Below are positions 10,706 to 22,150 of a DNA stretch of 64,000 nt, piece by piece; positions within the stretch are counted from its first letter, which is position 1; every line of letters begins with the position of its first letter. Source of the DNA: Corbicula japonica (Eukaryota; Mollusca; Bivalvia; Venerida; Cyrenidae); contig JAZAYU010000061.1 of assembly GCA_038501625.1 (NCBI GenBank), positions 2,096,303-2,160,302 on the forward strand. Reading direction: 5' to 3'. The position numbers were made by a program, and so were the translations under genes. The notes beneath the pieces were generated by a model. That model saw nothing but the letters and a program-made list of their open reading frames with translations. It made no database searches and was not told the origin of the DNA.

Positions 10706-11338
10706 TATGGAAGCATATTGAAGCCACAACTTAACCATATAAAATAACGTGAAAAAATGGAGGATTTACACACGAAAGAAATTAACACGAATTTATTCCT
10801 GATAATGCTCTAAATTGCCTCAACATAAAGATATAGTATCCATGAAAATAATGGAGGATTTCGCGAAAACAGATTTTTTTATCGAAAACAGGTAACTTTT
10901 TTTCGCGAAAATATCCATTATTTTCACGTTATTTTATGTGGTTAAGTTGTGGCACAAATATGCTTCCATAATTTTTAGATAACTGGCATCTTTCGTGAAA
11001 TTGTTACGCTTTTATGGAAATTTATCTGTTTTCGTTTCACGAAATCTGATTTCGTGAAATCTTCCATTATTTTCATGCAAAAATATAATTCTTGAAATTT
11101 GTAAGGTTTCGTGAAAAGTTATGTGTTTTCGTGAAATCCTCCATTATTTACATGAAAACTTAATTTTTATGTTGTGGCAGTTTAGAGCACTAACAGGAAT
11201 AAATTCGTGTTAACATAGATTTTATTTTGTCGTGAAAATATGGATGTTTTCGCGAAAAAAAAACTTTCTTTTGCGAAATCCTCCATTATTTTCACGTTAT
11301 TGTATGTGGTTAAGTTGTGGCACAAACATGCTTCCATA
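10706..11338. mobile_element. MITE with TATGGAAGCAT ends
   Basis: The left end TATGGAAGCATATTG...CCACAACTTAACCATAT pairs with the right end ...GTGGTTAAGTTGTGGCAC...ATGCTTCCATA. GAAAAC flanks both sides (10700-10705, 11339-11344), a possible 6-bp target duplication. CCTCCATTATTTTCACG and its complement are repeated several times inside, with many GCGAAA/TTTCGC motifs. An extra internal right end (10900-10970) shows partial internal duplication or nesting. No protein is encoded. Confidence 0.75.
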
Positions 11339-11344
11339 GAAAAC

Positions 11345-13187
11345 GTAGTGATATTTTTAAAAGTATTTGTGTAATAGAGAGCTGAATACAGTCACAGCTG
11401 CACAATTATTATATGGGAGATTAATATTGCTGAGGATAATGTTTTCAAATAATAAAAAAACATAATAACACGACAATTTAATTCTGTTGTATTTGTTAAC
11501 TTCATCATTTTCTTAGTTAACATCACGTGAAAATTTGTTACTGTATGATATGTCATATTTGATAATGGCGATGGTAAATTTTCAACTGATTTTCAAAAAA
11601 TGACAAGAATTACTTTTAATGTGTGTATATTTTACTAAATTCCAGACGAGGCTTGAAGAGCATATTCAGTTAAACAATACAATATAACATCTGTGCCTGT
11701 TAATGGATAAGTAGGCTATCACGTGATCGCCCTTTAATTGAACACAAATGGTCTTATAGCAGATACAGGTCTACGCGTTTAATTTAGTTCCGTTAACTTG
11801 TAACACATAAACAAAAGGCGTGATATGCAAAAGGTATTGTTACAACAGCGCATAAACGAAAGTTTCAAATTCAAATGACTTTCTGACTTCGTGCAGTGAA
11901 ATGAGTATCTGTTATTTTTAAAAGTACACGTCATTGTAATTTAACAAAGTATTCGTAATTGTAAAGTAGACAGTTCTCAAGCAGCATTGTATAAACAGTG
12001 AATTATGCGAGTCAGGAATTGCCACACAACAAAACACATCCTCCAAAAGCAGCCGAAAAGAAGAGGACAAGAGAGTGTGGGTTTATGAAATTTATGAAAT
12101 GATCAATTAAATGTGAAAACATTGAACTTGTTCTTGCTTTACATAATCGGATACAAATATGGCCATCCAAAACTCTGTTCCCTTAAGTAATAAATTGGTC
12201 AAATAAGATAAAAATAAGACTATTCCGGTTAAGCTGTAGTTCGGGCAATATTTACTCATTTTTTCTGGCAAAACTGAAGTGTCCTTCTACATATTCTAGA
12301 AACTTCAGATTCCCCTACGAAACATGTGCGATGTTTATCACAAGCTGATGATGAAAATTAGCAACTGAACAATAGTTGTTTTTTAAGATAAAGGCTATTT
12401 TTTTAAAGTAAAGGTTACTTAGTATACAAACTGTGAGCGCAAACACACCAAGCCCCAAGGTCAATCCTTCGCCAATGCGTCATACCACACAGGCCTTGCT
12501 AATACGATCTAGATTCACGAAAGTAGCTTTTGCCCAATGTTTTGTTCATGTTTTGTAAGCTCCCGAACGGGTTGCTTGTTTAAGAGGTGTATAGCAAAAA
12601 AAGCAGCATGTTAGTTTTATTTGGTAATTCATGTAGGTATGAATAGCAAAAACAATGAATTTTTACACTTAAAATGGAATGTTTTAAATATCTGACCCTA
12701 AGTACTTCATCTTTTAAATTAAAATCAATGCTCAACGTTTTATAATAAACAGGCCGATGAATAAACTATCTACTAACAAGAAAAGTACAAAGGTATTAGG
12801 TGTATGACAGCGCAATGTATAAATATTAAATATATGCTACAAGTCCGCACTTCCAACAGCTAGTTGGAGGTTGGAGATAAGCCGCCAAGGCAACTTGACA
12901 TGTTTGTTCGTGAGAACCTCAATTGGTAAGTGTACGGAAGGATCACCCTAGAATCCAACTAGTGCCAAATACGTTTTCCATTTACAGTTCCAATGGATTA
13001 AAACCTCGGATTCTCTTTTTCGTAAATTATTTGTTATGACTTATTTTTAAATTGATCGTATAGCATATAAATGCTTTCTCTTACCATTTAATTGTGTAGG
13101 AAGGCTCTGATCATCATGAAACACATATTTAACTCTTTTTTTTCATTTTTGGATGATTTAAGGAAATAAGTGATATATGCACATTAT
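11345..13187. other. Non-coding stretch with a repeat C fragment
   Basis: Mostly featureless AT-rich DNA. 11998-12080 (GAATTGCCACACAAC, AAAGCAGCCGAAAAGAAGAGG) matches the 5' part of repeat C with a single unexpanded copy of what is a 33-bp array at 13222. A GGTAAGTGTACGG near 12925 looks like a splice donor but has no coding frame before it. Confidence 0.45.
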
Positions 13188-13930
13188 GAATTGCAACATC
13201 CAGAAAACACAGCCTCCCCACGCAGCCACAACGTCGGCAGGAAAAGAGAGCAACGCAGCCACAACGTCGGCAGGAAAAGAGAGCAACGCAGCCACAACGT
13301 CGGCAGGAAAAGAGAGCAACGCAGCCTCAACGTCGGCAGGAAAAGAGAGCAACGCAGCCACAACGTCGGCAGGAAAAGAGAGCAACGCAGCCACAACGTC
13401 GGCAGGAAAAGAGAGCAACGCAGCCACAACGTCGGCAGGAAAAGAGAGCAACGCAGCCACAACGTCGGCAGGAAAAGAGAGCAACGCAGCCACAACGTCG
13501 GCAGGAAAAGAGAGCAACGCAGCCAAAACGTCGGCAGGAAAAGAGAGCAACGCAGCCAAAACGTCGGCAGGAAAAGAGAGCAACGCAGCCAAAACGTCGG
13601 CAGGAAAAGAGAGCATGGTGTTATAAAAAATATCAATTCGAAATAAGACACCACAAGCAACTGACGAAAAAAAAACCTGAAGGAAGTTCTGGCTAGGAAC
13701 GGTCAGTGGAAAAACAATTGGCAACTGGGGATTTAAACCGGGTTCAAGGGTGCACCAATCTAACACTTGCCCCAAAAGTTCTTATATGAACAAACAGGTA
13801 CACATTGTCTTGGTGAATTAGCTCCAACCTACCCACGAACCTTGCATTCAAAGGTGCGCATACATATGAAACATTAGAAGCAAATAGCGTAGTCAAGCAA
13901 AATGGTAATGGCAAGTATTCACTGGCCTTA
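13188..13930 (+). repeat. Dispersed repeat C, copy 2, with internal satellite
   Basis: The start (AATTGCAACATCCAGAAAACA, CAGCCTCCCC) matches 48841-48872 and 11998-12050. The end (AGGAACGGTCAGTGG, AACCGGGTTCAAGGGTGCAC, CTTGCCCCAAAAG) matches copies at 9686, 16278 and 48940. The 33-bp array 13222-13617 lies between these parts. Confidence 0.7.
13222..13617 (+). repeat. 33-bp tandem array, 12 copies
   Basis: The unit is GCAGCCACAACGTCGGCAGG followed by AAAAGAGAGCAAC. Twelve uninterrupted copies are nearly identical. One copy has CTCAACG, and the last three have AAAACG in place of ACAACG. Because 33 is a multiple of three and the unit lacks stops in several frames, long repeat peptides such as AATTSAGKESN open on both strands. 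I regard these as non-coding by-products. Confidence 0.95.
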
Positions 13931-14887
13931 CCGACTCTTTGGAGACAAATCAACAAGAATATGATGACAGGATTACAAAAAAACTTATTAATCGTTAGAT
14001 TATTTTACAAATTTTCACTATAAACCTTAACAAACTTCCTAAACTCCTTACCCGCCGCCCCACCCCCACCCCCCTGCTAACAAAGAGGTAAGTATAATGA
14101 TCAACTGCAGATAAATGATTAATCACAAATCATGTAAATAGTTGTAGAATACCATGTTGGTAAACTTTCTTTTTGAATCTACAGATGTTGGTACCGATAA
14201 CCCTGTCTTAAAAGGTTTTTCTCTTATACAACAATTACATTCATCGAAATCTTTAACATTGTTACAAGCTCTAGAAAAGCGATCAAGCTGTGAAATATAA
14301 AACCCAGAAGATAACCCCTATTAAATACATAAGAAGTTATACTAAAAAAACAACAACAGAAAAACAGTATAAGGAATTTATTCTGCTGATAACCAATAAT
14401 TCAAATTAAATAAACTGCTTATAAGTACTTAATATGAAGGGATGTTAAACAGTCAAAAATAAATGTCAAATAACTCTTCCCCATCTAGTTCAGGCGTCAC
14501 TGCAGCATTTTCCTTTTTTCTGGATTGATCTTGGTGACATCCTCATAAGATCCATAACTTATGGTTTTGTGTAGGAGAATTTTTTTTTTTTAGAAACAAG
14601 GTATTATATCATGCATTCCTAAACGTGAACAAGATAAACTGTACTAAATACTGGAGACTAATATCGTTACTAAATGATCAGACCAGACATCGTTGCTAAA
14701 TTTGTCTTTAAAAAATGCATTGGCAAGAATTGCAAAACATTTGAAAAAGTATTATAAATAATAAGTAAATATCAAACTGGCTTCTTTCTTGGCATTTTAT
14801 AGGTGAATAAAAAATGATGTTTGACAGTGTATTTCATACTTCAGAATATCAGAAGCCAAGTACATATATGTTACAAGTGCTTCTACT
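13931..14887. other. Non-coding stretch, short C-rich run
   Basis: No gene recognised. A C-rich tract (CCCCACCCCCACCCCCC) lies near 14056-14073. The remainder is AT-rich. Confidence 0.5.
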
Positions 14888-15530
14888 TGAATTTGCTACA
14901 TTATTTGACTCTTTGCGATTGCTTAAGTTTTCGATTGATTTAACTCTGGAAATGGTTTCATAAAATGGCCACAGGTTTTGAACAATATTTAGTCCAGAGT
15001 TATTATAAATTGTCATTTATCCGATTTGTTTTATGGTCATCTTGATTGTCGTCAAGGCGATCCTTTGTCCCCTTACCTGTTCATTCTTTATGCAGAAAAA
15101 TTGTCAATATTTATTTTTAACATTTTTTTATACATTTCTTGAACATTAAATGGTCAAAGTACTTTTTTTTCTCTATATTCATATAATACATCATTGATGC
15201 TAGATGGCTCCAAGAAATTCCTTATAAACACAATGAAAGTTGTACATTTCTATGCTAAAATCCTCGGTCTTAAAATTCAGGTTGACAAACAAAGGCAGTC
15301 TGAATTGGTGCTTTAAAAAGATAAGCAATATGCAATGTGTGATGGTTTGAGTGTAAGTTGGGAAAATTAATAAAAATGAATGGAAGTAAACTTTTTGACT
15401 GACCTCAATACTATTTTTAATATTAATTATGCACAAAGACTAAACGAAATACAGAGTCTCTTCTCTGTTTTGTCAAAAAAATGATTTCACCTAGTGGGAA
15501 AAAGTACTGTCCAAAATTGCAAAACGGGTA
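14888..15530 (+). pseudogene. L1-like LINE reverse transcriptase fragment (broken)
   Basis: About 640 bases read, across several frameshifts and stops, as the RT domain of a non-LTR retrotransposon. In order I see EFATLFDSLRLLKF (like the FDS-W region), then HLDCRQGDPLSPYLFILYAE at about 15038-15097. This corresponds to the GCRQGDPLSPYLF motif. Next come TSLMLDGSKKFLINTMKV and FYAKILGLKIQVDK at about 15190-15290. The catalytic YADD just before TSL is damaged and reads as YSYN. Last is LNTIFNINYAQRLNEIQSLF and SKKMISPSGK near 15404-15501. This order matches L1/Tx1-type LINEs. The endonuclease and 3' end are not recognised. It is dead because of the frameshifts and the lost catalytic motif. Confidence 0.8.
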
Positions 15531-15720
15531 AAATACGCATATAAAGAAATGCCTGGCGCAAAAAAAACACAGACTACAAACACAGCCTTACAGCAGGGGA
15601 AAATATGTTGCAAAAGCTTAAACACAACCTAGATGATGATCCAAGAGGCACACACAAGCCCTTGCATAAATAGCAGCGTCCAGTCTAGGTGTATTTTTTT
15701 ATTCATGCATCAGGTAACTA

Positions 15721-15825
15721 TAAACCAGTCTCAAATCTCAAGCATCTGATTCGCCATTTCATCCAATCAGATGCTTGAGATTTGAGACTGGTTTCCATGC
15801 TCAGTTTTATAACCTTGGGCACTGG
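15721..15825. repeat. Palindromic repeat family A, copy 1
   Basis: AACCAGTCTCAAATCTCAAG and its complement form ~30-base arms around a short loop, followed by CTCAGTTTTATAACCTTGGG. Same family as 26441-26574, 41139-41283, 52014-52163 and the pieces at 62.5-62.9 kb. It has no coding capacity. Confidence 0.85.
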
Positions 15826-16277
15826 TCGAGAAATACCCTATAGCAGCAATGTTTTAAACTTACTGCAGATGTTTTCTTTATATGTGGTACCTATACCCCT
15901 GTGTTTGGATGTTATAGAAATATTGAGTTCGTTGTTCAAAATCTTTAACATTCGTTAGAAAATCTTGATCCATAAATCATAGAAAAATGGCTCATAAGGC
16001 ACATCACCATCCAAAAAGGAAAAAAATGCAAGATTCATAACGTTCTATGTTACAATAATTTTAGTGGTCAATTTTCCATGTAAATAGAAAGAGAAAGATA
16101 AAAAAATGCTTTACCGAGGTAAGTTGACTTACAAATCAAAAGTTCGTTAGGGTAAAGGTTACCATTTACGATGAACACAATATCATGTGATTTATCGCAA
16201 TTTTAGAGGAGGACTTAAATCAATGAAATGTTAGGGTAAGGAAGAACGTTGCCAAAGGAAGAAAGTAGTTTGTCTTG
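15826..16277. other. Non-coding stretch
   Basis: I see no gene, RNA or recognised repeat in this segment. Confidence 0.45.
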
Positions 16278-16430
16278 TTTTACGTGAGGACGCTACAAAC
16301 AATTGACGAAAATGAGAACCCAAGGAGTTACCTCTTGGAACGTTCAGTGACAATCCAATTTGCCCTTGCGGGTTTAATCCAGGCTTCAGGGCGCATCAAC
16401 CTCATACTTGCCCAAACAGGTTCCTTTTCT
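16278..16430 (+). repeat. Dispersed repeat C, copy 3
   Basis: ACGCTACAAACAATTGACGA, CTTGGAACGTTCAGTGAC, GGGTTTAATCCAGGCTTCAG and CAACCTCATACTTGCCC line up with 13640-13780. It is 3'-truncated before a T-rich tract (16470-16535). Confidence 0.65.
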
Positions 16431-17504
16431 CTTTCCGTCCGCGTTTTTTTAATGATAAAATTATAAAAAAAAATACTTTGTTTTTTTGTTGTTTATTTTG
16501 TTGTTGTTTGTTTTGTTTTTTTTTCGTTTGTTCATGTTATATAAGGTTGCTTTATTTCATTTTGAACTAAAGAAAATATTGTTTTCTTGTTTTATTTAAA
16601 GATGGTATGGCAAGTTCATTTGACTAAGAGTAATATTGTAGCTAAGTTAACCTCTAAAAACACATTTCTTAATAAACTATAAACGCTTAAGAACCAAGTA
16701 GACTATGTAGATCTTACTGTTTCATTTAGTTTCAGAAATAAAATGATAGAAAATTAATAGATCGCAGATAACTTCCCACGGCTGCCGACAATCGGTAAAC
16801 TTCGGTTATTTCCGCTATGCACGGAGAATGGGAGTGCGCGGCGGAAGCAGGAAGAGTTGCAGACAATGTTGCAAGTTCACCAAAAAAACTAGATCAGACC
16901 AGAGACCTGTATAATATAGGTCTTTGATCAGACATAAATCTTCACAGAAGTCAAACTGACAGAAAAAGTCTTTTATTCACAGAGGGAACATGGTCCGGCA
17001 CTGTAAGCATAATTGCCAGAAAAAGTTAAATTGAATCCAGGTTTAGTTTTGTTGCTTGATCGGAAAATTACAATCCATTTTGTGTGAAATAACTTCACTA
17101 ATACAAATTTAGATTGCAATAACTTTGCTACCACTGTTGGAAGATATTGTCTTTAGCATGCTGACCTTGTTTCAACACCCCAGCGTTATGTCAATAATTT
17201 ATGAATAAAAAGTCCATGTTTCTTATCGAGTTTTCACTTGCCATAAGTTTAAATTATAAGAAAAAAATACTTTATTTCCACTGTAATATAAATAAATGAG
17301 TATAAGTAAAACATCTGATGGAAGTGATCACTTATCACATAAAAAATTATATTTCCAAGTTTTTGGTGTTCATTGTACTATTTTGATTTTTATGAAGACC
17401 ATTCAATCAAATTTATTTCGTGCAAACTGCTGATTTCAGTTGGAATAGAAATGATATATGTGGTGACAAACACAGGGCAGCGTTGAAACAAGGGCAGTCC
17501 ATGA
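16431..17504. other. Non-coding stretch with a T-rich run
   Basis: A T/GT-rich run lies at 16470-16535. A small palindrome around 16905-16935 (GACCTGTATAATATAGGTC) is also present. No gene recognised. Confidence 0.45.
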
Positions 17505-17615
17505 TAATCAGGGATTTCAATAGATGCAGGTTCTTGCATTTTGAGGGAAGCAAATTAGTTTTTTTTCCACATTTGAACCCACCTGATTCTGAGCTTTGGG
17601 TCATTTTGATGCATG
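17505..17615 (+). repeat. Dispersed repeat D, copy 1
   Basis: CAGGGATTTCAATAGATGCAG is followed by a T-rich tract, ACCTGATTCTGAG, and TTTTGATGCATGAG. It matches 49850-49946 inverted. A short TTGAAATCCCTGATAC at 17849 is related. The open frames on both strands over it (17413-17653) are therefore not treated as genes. Confidence 0.55.
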
Positions 17616-18738
17616 AGAATTTAGGAAACATGGTTAAATTTTGCAAGTATTAATATATATTGTGTCTATTGCATTTTAATTATGAAGGTAATACTTATTT
17701 GACCACTGAACATATATTAAAATGAAGTTAAAGCATTTTTATAAGTAGTTAAGTTCAATGAACACAAGATATGACTTGCAACTATTTGATAATTATGACC
17801 CCTTAAAAATATCAACAGGGGTTAAACGACCCCTGGTTTTCAAAAGCTATTGAAATCCCTGATACTCATACCAGTAAATAATATTATGCATAAAACATAC
17901 ACACAATTATATTTCACTGAGTCCATATTATTTGCTCTTTTCAGGTAAAAAATACATATTTGTACAAAGTTTGTTAATTTCAAAATGAGTTAATTACATA
18001 AAAATATCAACTGGTATTGGGTTGAACTAATCCAAGTTGTTTTTGTCAATTAATTAAACTTTGATAATTAACATAATTTGTTTTAGTTTCATAAGTTTAA
18101 GTATAAGTGACTTTTAAGTCACAGTTCATTGTTTTGAAATAAATGAAACTAAATCCATTATTCAAGGATAATAATTCCAGAAACATAGTGGCACTGCATT
18201 ATTTAATAAAGATTTCACATATGCTATTTCATAATGGAACTTAGTGCATTTTTTTAAACAAAGGGTTCAAATAAACAATTTATGGAACTATGTGCATTAT
18301 TTAACAAAGGGTTCATACTTATGATTTGTGGAACTTTCTGCATGGTAAGATGAGGATCTGGAAAGGTCATACATAATTCTATTTCTCCATTCCATTTCAA
18401 AAGAAAAATTAATCAGATAACAACTGTTATATACTACTTGAAGTTTGCTAAACTAGTATATTTTTTAGCACATCTCCTGGTGTATGCCAGTTACTAGTTT
18501 TATTTCTTTTATTGCTGTTTGTTCGCCTGATTAATAACTGATTAAGCAAAAATGTTAAGTTTTAACAATTTCAATTTGTTCTTAGGGTTAATTTGAATAT
18601 ATTTATTTATATTAGGAATTTGAAAAAATTAATGATTGCAAAAAAAACAAAAAAACAAAACAACTATCGATGTCTGCATCCAATAAATGTCTTGTGACAT
18701 TCGCATTGTCCATTTATTTAGTCATAAACATTCAGTCT
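17616..18738. other. Non-coding AT-rich stretch
   Basis: Nothing recognised apart from a diverged internal repetition around 18200-18350 (GGAACTTAGTGCATT, GGAACTATGTGCATT). Confidence 0.45.
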
Positions 18739-18791
18739 CCAAGTGAAAGTAAAGATTGAGTATGTACAACTGACTCAATCTTTACTTTCAA
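18739..18791. repeat. Short palindrome
   Basis: AAGTGAAAGTAAAGATTGAG pairs with ACTCAATCTTTACTTTCAAG across a ~12-base loop. It is probably a remnant of a foldback element. Confidence 0.7.
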
Positions 18792-19023
18792 GTATGCAGC
18801 GTAGATCAAATACTGTGAAAATACAGCATCACCTTGTTTGCACAACTGTCGTTCTTGGTTATGTGTACACCAAGACCTTCTCATTGCACCACTAAATGAT
18901 TTCTAATGTAACTGCATATAATATAGACTTCACAGAGATATGTGGTTAACTTGGTGCTTAGCAAACTCTGAATAGTTTATATGTCACTGTTGCAAGTACA
19001 TTTTTTCAACATATAAGTCCTAA

Positions 19024-19397
19024 AATAAAATATTGTTTGTTTCCCCATCCACGACCGACCCGAAAAAATCGTCGCGACCCGAAAAATTTTATCGCTGAAA
19101 CCTAAATAATATTTTTTTTATTTGGTACTAAAACCTGGAGACGAAAATGCGTTTATTTGTAACCAGCTTGATTACGAATCCGGATGACTTGGTCTTTTGC
19201 AGAAAGGCATTCATCTACAATTATAATCATGTAAACTTGGCACCTATTCAAATTTTATAGTTTTGTTATTCTCCTTGCAGTTATTTTTATGTGGATCATT
19301 CTTCAAAAAACTTTCAAATAAAAAAATATTTTGACCTACCTACCGACCCATACTTCATCTGCCTGGGTCGGGATGGGGAAACAAAGAATATTTTAAG
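19024..19397. mobile_element. Harbinger-like MITE with TTTGTTTCCCCATCC arms
   Basis: The left arm AATATTGTTTGTTTCCCCATC pairs with the right arm GATGGGGAAACAAAGAATATT, with CGACCGACCC and GGGTCGGG next to them. Arm position and composition resemble the 57919-59888 element (GTTTGTTTCTGG, GACCGACCG, CCGACC). The outermost bases are worn, so the TAA duplication seen in the related elements is not clear here. No protein. Confidence 0.6.
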
Positions 19398-19414
19398 TCT
19401 GGCCTAGAGGATAT

Positions 19415-19594
19415 TTGTTTTTACCAGTGTAAGATAGAAATATATTTCACCGAGTGAGCTCAGGAATTCGTATTTTCACGAGTGGCAAAGCCACAAGTGA
19501 AAATACATAACGCCAGAGTTCTTGAGAGAAATATATTTTTCATAAATATACTTACGAGTGAAATATATTCTTATCTTACACTGGTAAAAACAAA
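19415..19594. repeat. Foldback repeat, TTTGTTTTTACCAGTGTAAG
   Basis: TTTTTACCAGTGTAAGATA and its complement TATCTTACACTGGTAAAAA are the arms. Inner arms are GAAATATATTTC, and the central pair is GTATTTTCACGAGTGGC with GCCACAAGTGAAAATAC. A compact palindromic element. Confidence 0.8.
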
Positions 19595-20124
19595 TTTTCT
19601 TTATTGAATGCTTTTAGTGCACAATTTGCATGAATTTCACAGAAAAATTGCACGAAATGGCGCCAAAAAGGTTTGTGTATGATTTTACGTCATGACGTCA
19701 TACACCCAAATTAGAACCAGTTTTCTAAATGTTCTCATTCGGAATATTATGTGCGTTTGGGTACCAACGCTATAAAACAGTGAAAATAAAAATGATAATC
19801 CTCTGTTTGAAAACAGTGAAATACCACTTTTATTTCACTGAGAAAATTCTATTATTCACTGGAAAGAATAGAATAAAATGGTCCTGATAGTAAAAAAAGG
19901 TATTTTCTGTCATAACATGGTAGACATCCCTAAAATTATTTGGAAGCTTACTACAATGTAGTCTTTTGGACAAAGCAGTTGCAGTTGTTAAACTCTTTAC
20001 TCCATTTTTCTTGCATACCAGATCAGGTCATCCGGTGTTTTCACCCGTGTAGGAAATTTCGATCCTACACCCCCCATGTAGAATGAGTCACGTGAGTGAC
20101 GTCACGTCTTCAAGTATCTGACGT
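19595..20124. other. Non-coding stretch
   Basis: No gene. TTACGTCATGACGTCATACA (19682) and a GTCACGTGAGTGACGTCACG cluster (20090) contain CRE- or E-box-like cores, with nothing to show that they regulate a gene. Confidence 0.4.
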
Positions 20125-20412
20125 AATATATTCAAGTTAGTGATGTCATTTATAAAAAAAAGTTTGCGTTAACGTCAATATTTCAGCATAATGAAAATAA
20201 ATAAGTTTGTATACTGACACAGAAATGTTATAAATAATAAAAGGTATGCAAGAAAAAGTATCTTGCATGAGACATTCGGTAAAGATAGAAAAGTGTCACC
20301 TCGGGTGAACTGTTTTGGCGGGGACTCGGCAGAGCCTCGTTCCCGCAAAACAGTTAACCCTCGGTGGCAGATTTTTCCATCTTCACCTCACACTCATGCA
20401 TGATACTTATAA
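20125..20412 (-). repeat. Dispersed palindromic repeat B, copy 2 (uninterrupted)
   Basis: Inverted relative to copy 1 (1693-1970), with the palindrome at 20282-20392. It continues through TGACATCACTAACTTGAATAT (read on the minus strand). This is the equivalent of the foldback insertion site with only one ACTAACTT, so it acts as an empty site. Confidence 0.8.
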
Positions 20413-20432
20413 TCATGATTTATCTCCTGTGC

Positions 20433-20595
20433 TGACAGTGTAGATCTAGATCAGCAGGCACGTCCATGCCATCTGATCAGGATCTATGCTGATAGAATCT
20501 TGGTCAGAAATTACCTGATCACAGATGTGCCAGCTAATTTGGATCTACACTGTTCACCCATGCCATAAAGACATATATATGGAGGAAAGGGTTGA
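20433..20595. mobile_element. TTAA double-hairpin MITE, 5'-truncated
   Basis: Starts inside the first hairpin (GACAGTGTAGATCTAGATCAG) and ends TATATATGGAGGAAAGGGTTGA, the terminal TTAA having changed to TTGA. It has lost part of both hairpins and abuts repeat B. Confidence 0.7.
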
Positions 20596-21035
20596 GGTTT
20601 ATTTTGATATGGGAAATGGATATTTCTGTGTTGGAGGCTGCATGCTGATTTTTGTTCATATTGCATTAAGTCATGTGACGTGTTCCATGTAGATTAAAAT
20701 CAGAGTGTAAGGGGTGGAGATTATATAATTTGTACATACAATAGCCTGGCAATTATTTACAAGTGTGTGTACCTGGAAATACCGGGAGTCCCTGCTAGGT
20801 TTGAGCATTTATTAAGGAGTGACATATCAAGCTAACATGCCACTGGTTCCCTATCAAGAGATCTTAATTTTTTCAAATTTGTTCTGAAGTCTTTTATAAG
20901 TGCTCGGCAAAAAGTAGCTAGGAATTATGGGAGTTGATGAAAAACTAGTGACTATGGTATAATTCTGAAAATCATTAGGTCGTTGATAACCCTTAAACGT
21001 GTTACTCCGTGGGATATGGCTGTTATCCCTTGGGT
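20596..21035. other. Non-coding stretch
   Basis: I see no gene, RNA or recognised repeat between two TTAA MITE fragments. Confidence 0.4.
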
Positions 21036-21177
21036 GAACAGTGAAGATAAGGTCAGCTGACACATTTGTGCCATCTGATGAGGATCAGCACTTTCGCTTT
21101 TTATCATTAGGTAAATTTGAACTAAAAAGTGACCAGTGCAGATCCAGATCAGATGGCACAAATGTTTACCGCCTTAT
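21036..21177. mobile_element. TTAA double-hairpin MITE, worn partial copy
   Basis: AGCTGACACATTTGTGCCATC, then TGAGGATC, GACCAGTGCAGATCCAGATC and AGATGGCACAAATG identify the family. Ends are lost and both hairpins are heavily mutated. Confidence 0.6.
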
Positions 21178-21899
21178 AATTGATGAGAACAGGTTTTCAT
21201 GTTCTGCTTTGTCCTTTTCTGTGATTTTGGATAACTTCACAGGGCTTTTCATCCTTATATAACAGGCAGATATTCGGCCACTTCCTAATCCGAAAAGATA
21301 GAATTTTTTTCCAACTGTGGCAGAGACTTATCCCAAAATGCTTATTAAGATGTCCGAAAATTGTTGAAACTCTTCTGAGAGGAGTTTGAAATTGAAGTCT
21401 TAAAAAATAGTGCATTAAAAAATAAAGTTGATGTTAAAAATACTTATTACTATTCAAATTTATAAACTAGTACCCATCTTTCAATAAATTTTGATTTCCC
21501 AAATTAATCAATTATCGTGCATTAATTTCCCAATTTGAAAAGCGAGGGCCACTTGCCAATTTTCTGATAAAAAGCCCTGCTTAATTCAAAGTGTAATACT
21601 AAAATCCATATACATGTATACATGTATTTATTTGTTTTGTTTTGATTGGTGATTTAAACTGACTGCATTAATTGGTCTGACAGGAACATGAAGTTGGTGA
21701 TGTTGTGAGGTTTAACTTATGTCCTCCTCCGCCTCCTACAAAATGCATTAATGAAAACATGTTTGTAATTTAGATACCAAAATATATAATATATATAAAT
21801 GTCTATCACAAAGTGTATGACAAAATGTTAACTCTTTACTCCATATAAATGCATAAATAATATTACATAAATGTATACCACAAAGTGCATGACAAAATG

Positions 21900-22150
21900 T
21901 TAACCCTGAACTCCGTAACATGTACTGTATAGGCTTTCTAACATATGTTTGACCAATGTAGATCTAGATCAGCCAGCACATCAGTGCCATCTGATCTGGA
22001 TTAACACTGTTTGCTTTTTTGGTCAGAAATAACCTGTTGAATTTTAATGCAAACAGTTTAGATCCTGATCTGATGGCTTCAATGTGCTGCTGATCTGGAT
22101 CTAAACTGTTTGCCCAGCCAATAAAGGCCATATGTATGCAGTAAAAGGAT
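21900..22150. mobile_element. TTAA double-hairpin MITE, diverged
   Basis: TTAACCCTGAACTCC at the left, hairpins around GATCAGCCAGCACATC/CATCTGATC and GATCCTGATCTGATGGC/GCTGATCTGGATC, right end worn to GCAGTAAAAGG. A second left-end stub (TTAACTCTTTACTCC, 21828) lies just upstream with ~72 bases of duplicated flank (CACAAAGTGYATGACAAAATG) between the two. Confidence 0.7.

Noticed and set aside
12910..12935. Splice-donor-like GGTAAGTGTACGG
   Set aside because: No coding frame or acceptor partner is visible nearby.
13158..13775. Frames of 149-205 codons with perfect 11-residue repeats (AATTSAGKESN and, on the minus strand, SFPADVVAALL)
   Set aside because: The 33-bp unit lacks stops in several frames on both strands. 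Related repeat C copies have one unit and no frame.
17413..17653. Two 77-codon frames on opposite strands
   Set aside because: The region overlaps a dispersed repeat also found inverted at 49850-49946.
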